DNA from: Spirosoma arboris
GTDB taxonomy: Bacteria > Bacteroidota > Bacteroidia > Cytophagales > Spirosomataceae
DNA length: 64,000 bases
Reading direction: 5' to 3'
Assembly (NCBI RefSeq): GCF_009754945.1
Contig: NZ_WPIN01000015.1
Location: 153,413 to 217,412 of the forward strand
A program made the translations under genes and the position numbers. Below, piece by piece: positions 34,692 through 43,160 of this stretch; positions within the stretch are counted from its first letter, which is position 1; each line of letters opens with the position of its first letter. The notes beneath the pieces are model-generated. The model had not been told where the DNA came from, did no database searches, and saw only the letters and a list, made by a program, of their open reading frames with translations.

Positions 34692-36097
34692 GGCTTTTTC
34701 TTTGGGTCTTGATACGTTCCATCATTCTGGGTAGGATCATCCTGATTTGGGTCAGCAGCAAAATCAGTAATGGGAATACGGCCACTGGGTATCATAGGTA
34801 TGTTCATCAGCGGATTTGCGTCAGGCTCATAGCCAAACGCTTCGAGGAGTTGATTGGACGTCACTGGCAGCATGGACAGATATTCAGCTTTGGCTTTCTG
34901 ATCTTCCTGCAATTCATGATAAAAGTCCAGATCCGGTTCAACGTGAAAGGTTTCTTTGTCGGTGTTAAACGAGCTTACCAGAAAGCCATTATAGACCTTA
35001 TCATAGATCAAGTTCAGATCGGGAATCACTCCATCGGTCAGGGAATACTTGCGAGCTTCGGTCAGATTATTGAATGTCGACTGCTTGCCGGATGCCATTG
35101 TTTCCTTACGAACTCCATAAACAGCACAGACCTTTTCGAGCATGGTATCATAGCTTTCATTGACATTCAGATCGACCAGCGAACTACCAATATCAATTCC
35201 ATCCAAAGCGACCGAATTGGCTACCACTTTATTATAGCTACCCTTGGCCAGCTTCTTGTCCAGGTTGTCCTGCACCTTTTGAATTTGCTCCAGATCAAAT
35301 TCATCCAGGGTAGCGCCTTCCTTGGGAAAGATAAGCTTGCGTGGTCCCCGGTTCTGATAGGATTCGTTTTCGGCTTCATTGGCCGACTGGTGTTTGGTGA
35401 TAACCGACAACCGTAATGGTTCCAGTAAGGACATACCCCAGTCAAACAACGAGTTCGCTTCAGCCAGTGGATTGAAACGCTGTAAGGTCAGCATCTTATC
35501 GGCGGGTATCGGATCTTTGACGTACACGCATCGAAACTGGGTCGGCATCGTCATTGGCCCCGAACCCTCTACCTGCATGCCGTATTCCTGCATACGCCAA
35601 AGCTCCTGAATCTGTCCATTGTTGACTGCGGAGCTACTGCGGTTTCCGTACACAAACGTAGTCCCTAATACGTCGTACATGGTCGACAGGCTATACAGGA
35701 ACTGAGCCCGGTTCTGTTTGGGATTGGGCTTGTTGATGATGTCAAGAATCCTGTGACTATCCACTGGATCTAAGGCCTGCTCTTTTAGCTCTTTGGCCTG
35801 TCGCTGGGCGCTGGGATCATCCTTTTTCTTTCGAAGCTCCAGATACCGGTGAAACTTCTTTTTGTCCTTCACCTGGAACAATACCGGTGGACACGCGCCG
35901 ATCTTCTTGGCCTTCCAGTTCTGAACGGCAAAGATGATGTCGTTCTCAACGTAGGCCCGCATGTAGGTCAACGAGTCGGCAGGCAGCACCGTGACCGCTC
36001 GACCCGTAATAAGGTAATTCAACCGGCCAGCGGTTAGGGCTTGCCCCATACCAGGGGCCAACGCCGTGGCCAGTTTGTAGCGAAATTTATCTAGCAT
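34688..36097 (-). CDS. Portal protein (469 aa)
   Basis: The pattern YMRAYVENDIIFAVQNWKAK near the N-terminus, then ILDIINKPNPKQNRAQFL and DVLGTTFVYGNRSS, is typical of phage portals of the SPP1/HK97 types. The stem-crown part follows (LTLQRFNPLAEANSLF, KVCAVYGVRKETMAS, with DGVIPDLNLIYDKVYNGF near the wing). The dodecameric portal forms the DNA channel. The start follows the CCGTAAC motif by one base. It lies directly downstream of the terminase. Confidence 0.92.
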   Translation of the reverse strand: MLDKFRYKLATALAPGMGQALTAGRLNYLITGRAVTVLPADSLTYMRAYVENDIIFAVQNWKAKKIGACPPVLFQVKDKKKFHRYLELRKKKDDPSAQRQAKELKEQALDPVDSHRILDIINKPNPKQNRAQFLYSLSTMYDVLGTTFVYGNRSSSAVNNGQIQELWRMQEYGMQVEGSGPMTMPTQFRCVYVKDPIPADKMLTLQRFNPLAEANSLFDWGMSLLEPLRLSVITKHQSANEAENESYQNRGPRKLIFPKEGATLDEFDLEQIQKVQDNLDKKLAKGSYNKVVANSVALDGIDIGSSLVDLNVNESYDTMLEKVCAVYGVRKETMASGKQSTFNNLTEARKYSLTDGVIPDLNLIYDKVYNGFLVSSFNTDKETFHVEPDLDFYHELQEDQKAKAEYLSMLPVTSNQLLEAFGYEPDANPLMNIPMIPSGRIPITDFAADPNQDDPTQNDGTYQDPKKKP

Positions 36098-36109
36098 CGT
36101 TACGGTGGG

Positions 36110-37453
36110 TCAGGCCACAACCCAGGTTTTGGCCGGTTTTAGTTCGAAGTATTCGCGCATCATCAGGGTATCCGAACTGTCAGGGGAACGGCCTAAGATC
36201 TCTTTTACCTGGTCTTTGGGGACAACCATCTTTTTGCCATCCTTATCCATGTCTTTCTGTTTGACCTGCTCCAGATCTTCAACAAGACGTTCCCGCTGTT
36301 CCAGGGTCATACAATCAGGATCAATACTGACCACATGCCGATTGATGCGGTCAGCTATTCGGAAGTAGCATTGACTTTTTAGGTTAGAATAGTTCGGTGT
36401 TTGCATACCCAGGGTAGGTACTCGCTCTTCCATCGGTTTGGCATTATTGACAAAGCCCCGGCATTTCAGAATATCCACTACACCACCGCCAACACCATCT
36501 TCATCGGCCACCACATTTCGGGCAAGGATATTGTGTAACTTCATCAATACCTTAATTTTATCGGCTACGTCGGTGATAGATGATTTTGGTATGGTGTACC
36601 ATTCTATAATATGCCAGTCTGCCCAAACAGCGATGATGGTATGATCTGAACCATACCGGGCAACGTCGCAGGTGATAAAATTTCCTTTTTTATCAGGACT
36701 TGTTCGCCATAGCTCAACAATGGCATCAAACGCAATCAGAGCAGATGGATCATCGTCGTATTCCCAGTTTCCGTTAAACAATCGCTCCTTACTAGCCCGA
36801 TCAAGCGTTTGTAGATTCTTGACGTAGTGCTCACTAATGTGTGGATTATCAGTGACCAGCGACTGAACAAACGCCCGATCAATCGGCATTTTGTTTTCCC
36901 GATTGGGTTTAAAAAAACGGGAATAGACGAAGTTTTTAGCCGGATTGCAGCTGCCTAGCATCTTAGGGATTAGGCCAAACAAATCAAGTTTGTAGCGGAT
37001 ACGGGACTTGACAATGTTCCAGGCTTTTTCAACGATCTGGTTGCACTCGTCGATAAAGGCGCCGGTTATTTCGAGTGAACCCAGGCTGTCAAAGTTTGGG
37101 TCTGATGGATATAGCTTCAGGTCTTTCAATAAGATCTCTGAGCCGTTCTTCCACTTGATAACACCTGACTGCTGATTGAAATTGTAATGAAGGCCCGAGC
37201 GGATACCAAGTCGACCGCAGATCTCAAAGAAGGTATTCAGGGTTGTTTCCTTTAAAATCTTTAGCTCAGATCGACCCATCAGCCAGCGGGTGCCAGGATA
37301 GGCATTTGAACACTGAATTAACCACAAACAGCCAAATGCGGATTTGCCACCACCTGCACCACCGCCAAACAACACTTCGGTTGTGTGGTCATCGAGCAAA
37401 TAGTCTAAGGCAATATCCTGCTTGGCTGTCAGGACAAATTCGCTGGTAGTCAC
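36110..37453 (-). CDS. terL: Terminase large subunit (447 aa)
   Basis: The ATPase is marked by GGGAGGGKS at residues 30-38 (Walker A) and FIDE at residues 133-136 (Walker B). The nuclease half has FITCDVARYGSDHTIIAVW and, further on, VVADEDGVGGGVVDIL with conserved acids. It pumps and cuts DNA at the portal. The start is GTG at 37453, coupled to the small subunit by a GTGA overlap. The fold class (Terminase_3 or _6) cannot be fixed by eye. Confidence 0.95.
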   Translation of the reverse strand: MTTSEFVLTAKQDIALDYLLDDHTTEVLFGGGAGGGKSAFGCLWLIQCSNAYPGTRWLMGRSELKILKETTLNTFFEICGRLGIRSGLHYNFNQQSGVIKWKNGSEILLKDLKLYPSDPNFDSLGSLEITGAFIDECNQIVEKAWNIVKSRIRYKLDLFGLIPKMLGSCNPAKNFVYSRFFKPNRENKMPIDRAFVQSLVTDNPHISEHYVKNLQTLDRASKERLFNGNWEYDDDPSALIAFDAIVELWRTSPDKKGNFITCDVARYGSDHTIIAVWADWHIIEWYTIPKSSITDVADKIKVLMKLHNILARNVVADEDGVGGGVVDILKCRGFVNNAKPMEERVPTLGMQTPNYSNLKSQCYFRIADRINRHVVSIDPDCMTLEQRERLVEDLEQVKQKDMDKDGKKMVVPKDQVKEILGRSPDSSDTLMMREYFELKPAKTWVVA

Positions 37454-38001
37454 GCCTTGTCAGATTTAGAAGGACGAACAATGTTGATGGTCACATTAGT
37501 AGTATCCCCAGTCGGCTTAATCTTACCCTGAACCTCCAAAAGCTTCACGATAGCGTCTTTCGCATCGTGAAGCTCAACTTCAAGGCCATACCTTCCCTCT
37601 TTGACTTTCTTAATCAAATGGTAGTATTCCTGAGCTTCTTCAGTCGTTAGATCGAGTACTGCCCGCATGGAAGAAAGTGGGGTAGTTTCAGTTTCCTGAT
37701 CATCATCGTCCTCCTCCGATTCTTCTTTTTTAGAAGGCACTTCGGTTACCACGGGACTAATCCGTATAAAATGCGCAATCGTCGCCCTACCCATATCGGT
37801 AAGACGACGAACGGCTTCAGCTGGAGGCATGGCCTGATTATCCAGGACTGCTTCGATAGCGTCTTTAACTTCTTTATTGGCAAGTAATTCGGAGGCAGTT
37901 TGTTTGGCTCTGCGTTTAGAGTAACCCGCATCACGGGCAGCCTGAGCACCATTCAGATGGTTGCAGTACGCAGCAACAAACTTCTTTTGGGAAGCATTCA
38001 C
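37450..38001 (-). CDS. terS: Terminase small subunit (183 aa)
   Basis: NASQKKFVAAYCNHLNGAQA followed by RDAGYSKRRAKQTASELLAN is the HTH pattern of the Terminase_2 small-subunit family, which binds the packaging site. The middle holds a very acidic stretch (ESEEDDDDQETE). It is followed directly by the large subunit. The region 38001-38045 upstream contains two CCGTGAC boxes and an inverted CCGTAAC. Confidence 0.9.
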   Translation of the reverse strand: MNASQKKFVAAYCNHLNGAQAARDAGYSKRRAKQTASELLANKEVKDAIEAVLDNQAMPPAEAVRRLTDMGRATIAHFIRISPVVTEVPSKKEESEEDDDDQETETTPLSSMRAVLDLTTEEAQEYYHLIKKVKEGRYGLEVELHDAKDAIVKLLEVQGKIKPTGDTTNVTINIVRPSKSDKA

Positions 38002-38048
38002 GGGTCACGGTAAGTCACGGTAGGCGGCTAAGATACCGTAACGCTTCC

Positions 38049-38378
38049 TTATATACGGAACCGTTCTAAAAGAAGCTTAATCGCATTTGTCCGACGTCTG
38101 GAAATCACTAGCTCCTTTTCGACTTTGTAAACCCGTAATGACCCCTGAAATTTCTTAACAGGCGGCTCAATGCTTTGAATATACGTCGGATTAACTGCAT
38201 AGCATTTATGAATCCGAATGAAGCTAGGAATCAGTAAATGCACCCGACTGATGTTCATTGAGGTAATCTTGATACGTCCATCTATGGTATAGATTTTTGT
38301 ATAAGGACCATCTCCAGCAATGTATAGAATACTCGCTAAAGCAATCGGAGGTAAACCGGGTAATTTGATTCGTTCCAT
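38049..38378 (-). CDS. LytTR-type DNA-binding protein (109 aa)
   Basis: The ATG at 38378 (MERIKLPGLPPIALASILYI) leaves a protein that is almost exactly one LytTR domain: ASILYIAGDGPYTKIYTIDG, then LLIPSFIRIHKCYAVNPTYI near the middle and a C-terminal helix. A TTG at 38426 in frame would overlap the upstream gene. LytTR domains bind imperfect direct repeats. It sits just before the terminase genes, where a late-gene activator would be expected. That role is inferred from its place. Confidence 0.8.
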   Translation of the reverse strand: MERIKLPGLPPIALASILYIAGDGPYTKIYTIDGRIKITSMNISRVHLLIPSFIRIHKCYAVNPTYIQSIEPPVKKFQGSLRVYKVEKELVISRRRTNAIKLLLERFRI

Positions 38379-38385
38379 TTGATTA

Positions 38386-38682
38386 TTAATTATTGTCGTT
38401 TGTGAACCAAGTTTTAACGCGTTCAACGAACTCCTTTTGTTCCTGCTCTTTTTGTGCCTGTGCCTTTAATCGAAAGTCTTCATACCACTCTTTGAATTCC
38501 CGGTGAAACCAGATGTAGGCAACGAAGTAGCGGTATACCCGGAAGAAGTTAAAGACGTATCTACCCAGCACTTCGAAGATGAACCAGCTCCAAACTACAT
38601 AGGCACCCAGAATGATAATGACCCAGGTAGTTACCAGAAAAATGAACGCGTAGATGTCGGCAAGGATGCCTGTGAATTCCAT
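38386..38682 (-). CDS. Small membrane protein (98 aa)
   Basis: Start ATG at 38682 (MEFTGILADIYAFIFLVTTW) gives two membrane helices (residues about 8-40 combined) and a long basic-acidic helix with KAQAQKEQEQKEFVERVKTW. Longer frames starting at 38766 overlap the upstream gene. The family is not recognised. Confidence 0.6.
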   Translation of the reverse strand: MEFTGILADIYAFIFLVTTWVIIILGAYVVWSWFIFEVLGRYVFNFFRVYRYFVAYIWFHREFKEWYEDFRLKAQAQKEQEQKEFVERVKTWFTNDNN

Positions 38683-38686
38683 TAGC

Positions 38687-38986
38687 TTAAAGATTAGGCT
38701 GTTTTTGCTGATTAGAAAGCTTTTCAATTGGACACCAATCAGGTGTAAAAACATTATTATCATCATGCTCTAAATCGTCCCCACGTTTCCAAAACTCAGG
38801 ATTCTTTTCCTTCATCCGTTTGAACAAATCACTACCTCCATCTTCGTGTGTACAATGAGCGAATAGTATATCAGATGAACGCATTGAATAGAGTTTACTG
38901 GCATGACACCACTTGCACTGATCACAAACCTTCCGTTTAGGTCGAGACCATTCCTGAATGACGGGACCTTCAGTTAGATGTATCAT
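38687..38986 (-). CDS. Hypothetical protein with a zinc-binding Cys/His pattern (99 aa)
   Basis: VCDQCKWCHASKLYSMRS, then FAHCTHEDGG and later DWCPIEKL form a Cys/His pattern that could bind one zinc ion. The rest is charged. It overlaps the next gene upstream by 17 bases. No known family. Confidence 0.6.
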   Translation of the reverse strand: MIHLTEGPVIQEWSRPKRKVCDQCKWCHASKLYSMRSSDILFAHCTHEDGGSDLFKRMKEKNPEFWKRGDDLEHDDNNVFTPDWCPIEKLSNQQKQPNL

Positions 38987-39164
38987 TTTTGATTTTCCTT
39001 AATAATCTCCCAATCACATTAGCCACACGGCCATTGTCAAACTGAACCAGCATGTTGCCGTTCGTTCCCCTGATGCACTTCTCTCCATTCATCACAGCGG
39101 TACATAACTGACTTTTCAGGGTTGGGTCAGTCATGCGGTCGCCGTGGTAGGTGTAGCGATTCAT
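38970..39164 (-). CDS. Hypothetical protein (64 aa)
   Basis: A short protein starting MNRYTYHGDRMTDPTLKSQL, with one Cys pair (QLCTAV, EKCIRG) and a C-terminal basic segment. It is coupled to the upstream gene by a TAATG-type overlap. The YHGDRMTDP phrase suggests it is translated. No function. Confidence 0.55.
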   Translation of the reverse strand: MNRYTYHGDRMTDPTLKSQLCTAVMNGEKCIRGTNGNMLVQFDNGRVANVIGRLLRKIKNDTSN

Positions 39165-39916
39165 TAACTCTCAAGGTAACAGGCCTCAAACGCATCAATG
39201 GCGTGGGTGCCATCTTCGAACATTGAGCGCATGTCAGTCCAGTCAATGTTCTTTATATCATGTTGCTCACGATGAGCTACCAACGCACAGATAAACTCCT
39301 CTTTCCAAATCTCCCAGTTTTCAGTAAAACCAAACGGTTGCCTCCAAATGCTAGGATAGTTGGCAAACATAACCCTACGAGCAAGAGCAGGAGTAAGGTT
39401 AGGATGATCATAAATAATTGAAAACTCACCACGTTTGTAGTTATTGAATTTATACCCTCCATACGCTTTACCTTGGTAATGCCACAAGCCATCAATCAAA
39501 GCCACCTTGATCTCTTCAAGATCATCGGTCACCAAGTCAAATATTTTGTACATCAATTCCGGTTCCATCGGCTCCGGTAGATACACATACGTCGGCTTTC
39601 CTTCACCTTTCATAAAACCGGCCTCAGTGTGTGCCGACCGATTGCAGGGCAATACCAACACGCACACGTCAGCAGCAGCCATTGCAAAAAAGTCTGACTC
39701 AAAGCCAGCCTGTGAAATCGGGTGAGCCAGTGCCTCACGGTAGGCTGGTGTAGTCCACTGCTGCCACGCCGGGTCAACCTCAGACCACGAAAATCCTTTA
39801 TTATCTGGTGCGGGATTCTTGAAGTCATATACCTCATGACCTTCAGCCCGAAGAGCCTCAACCACTAATGGTTGGATGTCATTGCGCCAGGATGACGCTA
39901 CATAAATTTTAGACAT
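39164..39916 (-). CDS. Nucleoside 2-deoxyribosyltransferase-like protein (250 aa)
   Basis: The N-terminal 140 residues have the pattern KIYVASSWRNDIQPLVVEAL, then VYDFKNPAPDNKGFSW, AADVCVLVLPCNRSAHTEAG and GEGKPTYVYL, as in nucleoside 2-deoxyribosyltransferase/TIR-related folds with the E of HTEAG as the likely catalytic acid. The C-terminal 100 residues are a separate helical part. In a phage it may serve nucleotide metabolism or NAD/nucleotide signalling. The exact reaction is unknown. Confidence 0.75.
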   Translation of the reverse strand: MSKIYVASSWRNDIQPLVVEALRAEGHEVYDFKNPAPDNKGFSWSEVDPAWQQWTTPAYREALAHPISQAGFESDFFAMAAADVCVLVLPCNRSAHTEAGFMKGEGKPTYVYLPEPMEPELMYKIFDLVTDDLEEIKVALIDGLWHYQGKAYGGYKFNNYKRGEFSIIYDHPNLTPALARRVMFANYPSIWRQPFGFTENWEIWKEEFICALVAHREQHDIKNIDWTDMRSMFEDGTHAIDAFEACYLES

Positions 39917-39947
39917 TGAATTGTGAGTTAAAAGTTAGTTAATAGTG

Positions 39948-40139
39948 CTAGTCGATAAGTTTTATCTCCCTGATAACCTGCCACAATCCCAGCACAACCC
40001 CAACACAGAACCCAGCCACGACTCGAAGTCGAATCCGACGGTGAACAGGTTTACGGTAATTGCGAATGAGCAGAATGAGTACAGAGAACGCGATGAGACA
40101 TTGACAATGAACGGTTGACAGATGGTGGTGGAGGTTCAT
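39948..40139 (-). CDS. Small membrane protein (63 aa)
   Basis: Two hydrophobic segments (CLIAFSVLILLI and VVAGFCVGVVLGLWQVI) separated by a basic loop (RNYRKPVHRRIRLR). ATG at 40139. The size is holin-like but it sits in the early region, so the call is only that of a membrane protein. Coding is supported by the spacing between neighbours and by the hairpin topology. Confidence 0.45.
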   Translation of the reverse strand: MNLHHHLSTVHCQCLIAFSVLILLIRNYRKPVHRRIRLRVVAGFCVGVVLGLWQVIREIKLID

Positions 40140-40169
40140 GGTTTTATGGATTAAGGCAATAGTGATTGA

Positions 40170-40751
40170 TTAGACTCCAGACCCATTGCGGCTTTGCTTC
40201 TTCCTTTCCCGACCTTCCTTCTGTCTACGATAAAAATCCTCAAGTTTGACCGGATCTGCTTTGATCTTCGCCCATTCCTCACGGCGTTTTTCGGGGTCAC
40301 GTTTGCGTTTTTTACTCCTTTCGAATTTAGCCTGACGATTTTTTTCACGATAATCAGCATCAGTCAATTCTCTTTTCTTTATAGCCGCTCTTGACCTTTT
40401 TGACTGGCAAACTTTACAAGTTGCAGCGTGATACCTACGGGGGCTGTCTTCAAAAGTGTATAGGGTAAAGTCATTTAGGCTTTTCTCATGGCTACAGACT
40501 TTGCACACCTGTGTATTGTCCTGGACAGCAGTATGTCTCCGTCCGGCTTTTTCAAGCGAAACGAAGTAAAGCCCTGCCTCACTACGGTACTTATAACTAG
40601 CGGTGCTAATAGCCTTTTTCAACACCTTATCATCAGTTGTATTGACTGCCAAATAGGCTTCCGCAACTAACTCACGAGGATCTAAAGTTGAATTGGGAGG
40701 TAAACATATTTTGGCATACTTCACGAGGTTTTTATAGTATCTAGCGTCCAT
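40170..40751 (-). CDS. Hypothetical protein with zinc-ribbon (193 aa)
   Basis: The ATG at 40751 (MDARYYKNLVKYAKICLPPN) lies one base after the stop of RusA; a TTG at 40769 overlaps it. The N-terminal part is helical, like the start of sigma factor-like proteins (DPRELVAEAYLAVNTTDD). The middle has QVCKVCSHEKSLNDFTLY and ATCKVCQSKRSR, a four-Cys zinc ribbon. The C-terminal 60 residues are very basic (KKRKRDPEKRR), suggesting nucleic-acid binding. Confidence 0.65.
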   Translation of the reverse strand: MDARYYKNLVKYAKICLPPNSTLDPRELVAEAYLAVNTTDDKVLKKAISTASYKYRSEAGLYFVSLEKAGRRHTAVQDNTQVCKVCSHEKSLNDFTLYTFEDSPRRYHAATCKVCQSKRSRAAIKKRELTDADYREKNRQAKFERSKKRKRDPEKRREEWAKIKADPVKLEDFYRRQKEGRERKKQSRNGSGV

Positions 40752-40752
40752 T

Positions 40753-41100
40753 TTACAATAAGTTTTCAATGATAATGATCGTGCTTTGCTGACCTGCTTT
40801 AACCTTCGCCTGCTGATAGTCCCGTTCGGCGATATCCTTCATTTTATCCCCTCGAATGATACCCGCATTCACCAGCGCATCAATGGCTGGTTTGGCTCCT
40901 CCGACCAGGTTATCATAGTCCAGTTCACCGACACTCATTCGCACTAAGGTCAGCTTGACAGGTCCAGAGTGGAGACAATGCGGCTGCTCTTTGAAAATCC
41001 AGAAATACCGATCGCGCAAAGCTTTGTATTCGTGCTTACTGAGTTTGCGCAGGACATTCAGGCTCAGTGTGGGTTCAGGCAGGGTCAGCGTTGTCTTCAT
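40753..41100 (-). CDS. RusA-family Holliday junction resolvase-like protein (115 aa)
   Basis: The sequence LDYDNLVGGAKPAIDALVNA followed by GIIRGDKMKDI is the RusA pattern with its conserved Asp and Lys residues; the size agrees with the family (about 115-120 aa). RusA resolves four-way junctions formed in phage replication and recombination. It overlaps the next upstream gene by 26 bases. Confidence 0.85.
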   Translation of the reverse strand: MKTTLTLPEPTLSLNVLRKLSKHEYKALRDRYFWIFKEQPHCLHSGPVKLTLVRMSVGELDYDNLVGGAKPAIDALVNAGIIRGDKMKDIAERDYQQAKVKAGQQSTIIIIENLL

Positions 41101-41857
41101 GGATTGGTTCAGTGGTTTGTTGTGCCTGGGCTTCTTTCATTTTCTGGTAATACTGAGCCCGAAAATTGCGGTAATCCTGATCGGCTGTAGCTACTTTTTT
41201 AGCCGTTCGAATGTGGCTGTTATCGACAAACGGATTCTGATTCGGAATGCCTGCCTTCTTGTAGAATTCGGCCAATTCCTCTTTGGAAAGCGATTTTGTT
41301 TTTTCCTCCTGAGTCGATCTGGCCAGTTCAATCGCCTTTTGCGTCCGCTCATTGACATCGTACTTTTCGATCCACTCCATCACCACACTGGCATCTAAGG
41401 TGTTGAACGTTCGCCCGTATTTGCCATTGATGCCCTTCTCAAGGACATACAAAATCTCATCGAGTCGCAGGTAGTAATACGTGCCACTGATGCGGGCAAT
41501 CAGATCATCGGCCTGATCCAGAGTCAGTGTGTTGGTGACGTTGATCAGCTCCGTCATGCGCATAATGGCCAGCCCTAGTGCCTTTTGACACATGGCCGGA
41601 TCTTCTTTGCGCATAACCGACAGCTGCGGCTTCTCGGGATGCATAGCCACAACGGGTGTCAGGGCATTGCAATGCGTGGTCATCAACTCTTTGGCTTCGG
41701 GATCACCCCCCACCGCCATTGCCAGTACGTTGATCAATTCGTTTGAAGAGGGCGTCCACTTTGCTAATCCGCTGCTCTGGGGTTGCATGAGCTGGAGCGA
41801 TTGGCTTTCCTGGGGCCTGCTGGGTTCTTGGGATTCGGAGTTGGGTAAGTATTTCAT
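41075..41857 (-). CDS. Hypothetical phage replication-region protein (260 aa)
   Basis: A helical protein with ELINVLAMAVGGDPEAKELM, then ALGLAIMRMTELINVTNTLT and RISGTYYYLRLDEILYVLEK. Its N-terminal 50 codons overlap the upstream gene by 155 bases in another frame if the first ATG (41857) is used; a later ATG at 41719 would reduce this to 17 bases but cut a plausible helix. It may act with the upstream initiator-like protein. The family is not recognised. Confidence 0.65.
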   Translation of the reverse strand: MKYLPNSESQEPSRPQESQSLQLMQPQSSGLAKWTPSSNELINVLAMAVGGDPEAKELMTTHCNALTPVVAMHPEKPQLSVMRKEDPAMCQKALGLAIMRMTELINVTNTLTLDQADDLIARISGTYYYLRLDEILYVLEKGINGKYGRTFNTLDASVVMEWIEKYDVNERTQKAIELARSTQEEKTKSLSKEELAEFYKKAGIPNQNPFVDNSHIRTAKKVATADQDYRNFRAQYYQKMKEAQAQQTTEPIHEDNADPA

Positions 41858-42758
41858 TGAATTTGCTGTTCAGGGTTGGCACATCCGTGAATTGGTAATA
41901 CTCCTTTAGCTTGGCTGATTGATCAAGTAGGACAATCAGCGAGTTGATGATATCCTCATCAGTGCATGGGGTGATATCCCCTTCAGATTTTCGTTTGCTG
42001 GTAATCGCGTTTCGCAGCTTGTCGGCCAGTTGCTGAGCCGCTTTGCCATCCTTGCCGGTCCAGTAGTAGCCTTCGACTCGGCTTTCGATTAAGTTCTTGA
42101 TCTGGGTGACAAGTTTGGGCGGGGGGGCTTCGCGCAACTTGGGGGGCTTTTGTTTTTTTTGCTGTTTGGTACAAAAGGTTGTCCACTCCAACAACCAGGC
42201 GTCGTACTCGGAAAACGGAATCGAAAGAACTGACCAATAAAAAGTCTGCGCGTTAGCGCTGACCGAAAACACCGCCTTTTTTTTAGAAAGGTTTTCAGAA
42301 GGTTTTAAAAGGTTTTTATCCTTATATAAGCTATAAGGAATTTCCTTAGAGGGTATAAGGATTTGACTTATAGGGTCTAAGGAATTTCCTGATAGGTCAG
42401 ACTCTGGTTTAGGGGGGCTATAAGGAAAATCCTTAGACTTACTATCAGGAATTTCCTTAGACCTATCAGCATTTTCCTTATAGGGTATAAGGATTTGACT
42501 TATAGGGGAAATAGTCCTAGCGTTCGCCTTTTTATCATCAATCTGAGTCTTTATCAATCCGTCTTTTTCTAACTTTCGAACCAGATCCGAAACGCTCTGC
42601 GCATGAATGTCAATAGCCAGCGACAACTCCTTATTACTGTCACGACATAGTTCATCCTTAGCAATACCAGCCCGGTAGCAAATACGCGCCAACAACTGAC
42701 GCTCAGCTGGTGTGCGCTTCAGTTTCATAATTGTATCATCAATCCACAGACCAGGCAT
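41703..42758 (-). CDS. Probable replication initiator with N-terminal winged HTH (351 aa)
   Basis: The first 85 residues form a winged HTH: KRTPAERQLLARICYRAG, then NKELSLAIDIHAQSVSDLV and RKLEKDGLIKTQI, as in initiator or MarR-like domains. Residues about 85-150 are a low-complexity linker containing the phrase PISQILIP twice; at DNA level this linker is a set of iterons (42327-42510). The C-terminal half is helical (AWLLEWTTFCTKQQKK). A gene that encodes an origin-binding protein and carries its own origin is known from lambda O. The name is inferred from that analogy and from the early-region position. Confidence 0.65.
   Translation of the reverse strand: MPGLWIDDTIMKLKRTPAERQLLARICYRAGIAKDELCRDSNKELSLAIDIHAQSVSDLVRKLEKDGLIKTQIDDKKANARTISPISQILIPYKENADRSKEIPDSKSKDFPYSPPKPESDLSGNSLDPISQILIPSKEIPYSLYKDKNLLKPSENLSKKKAVFSVSANAQTFYWSVLSIPFSEYDAWLLEWTTFCTKQQKKQKPPKLREAPPPKLVTQIKNLIESRVEGYYWTGKDGKAAQQLADKLRNAITSKRKSEGDITPCTDEDIINSLIVLLDQSAKLKEYYQFTDVPTLNSKFNEILTQLRIPRTQQAPGKPIAPAHATPEQRISKVDALFKRIDQRTGNGGGG
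42327..42510. other. Iteron-rich segment, candidate phage replication origin
   Basis: TAAGGAATTTCCTTA-type units occur at 42334-42348, 42378-42390, 42421-42435, 42447-42459 and 42471-42480; most have short inverted arms (AAGGA/TCCTT). In addition a 25-base direct repeat occurs without mismatch at 42351-42375 and 42483-42507. The stretch 42270-42330 next to it is AT-rich (several TTTT/AAAA runs). All of this lies inside the linker of the initiator-like gene, as in lambda oriO. Confidence 0.65.
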
Positions 42759-42821
42759 TTTTGTACTATTTAATGGACTCAGAGTAACTACCGGGCGTGT
42801 TTATACGTCACGCCCGGTGCA

Positions 42822-43160
42822 CTATTCAAATAGACTGATTTGCGACCCTTGAAGCGGTGGCGTGATTTGATTGCTCCAGTGTTTTATCAGATCATCCAGT
42901 GCTTTTTCGGCTTTTTTGGAGTCATCCAATAGCTTACTGGCATCATAGGTATGGCCTAACTTTCGGGACTTGAAATAGGACTTCTGTAAGTCCCGGCAGG
43001 CTTCGGCACTATCCAGTACTTTCACAAACCCATTCATTAGATCACTCACCGCCTTGGCCAATTCAGCCCACTCCAGATACAGATCATCGCTGGGCTGATT
43101 GTCCATGATCTGTTCATTTGCCACTAGGAGCTTTTGTAATTTTTCCCGAATCGTTTCCAT
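42822..43160 (-). CDS. Hypothetical protein (112 aa)
   Basis: A helical protein starting METIREKLQKLLVANEQIM, with Leu heptads and a C-terminal end QGSQISLFE. It is coupled to the upstream gene by a one-base stop-start overlap. Ending in a QxSLF-like peptide (QISLF) it resembles a beta-clamp-binding motif; that is a loose match only. Confidence 0.6.
   Translation of the reverse strand: METIREKLQKLLVANEQIMDNQPSDDLYLEWAELAKAVSDLMNGFVKVLDSAEACRDLQKSYFKSRKLGHTYDASKLLDDSKKAEKALDDLIKHWSNQITPPLQGSQISLFE

Noticed and set aside
34679..35416. 245-codon plus-strand frame opposite the portal gene
   Set aside because: The minus-strand portal protein is certain; the opposite frame is a by-product of its codon use.
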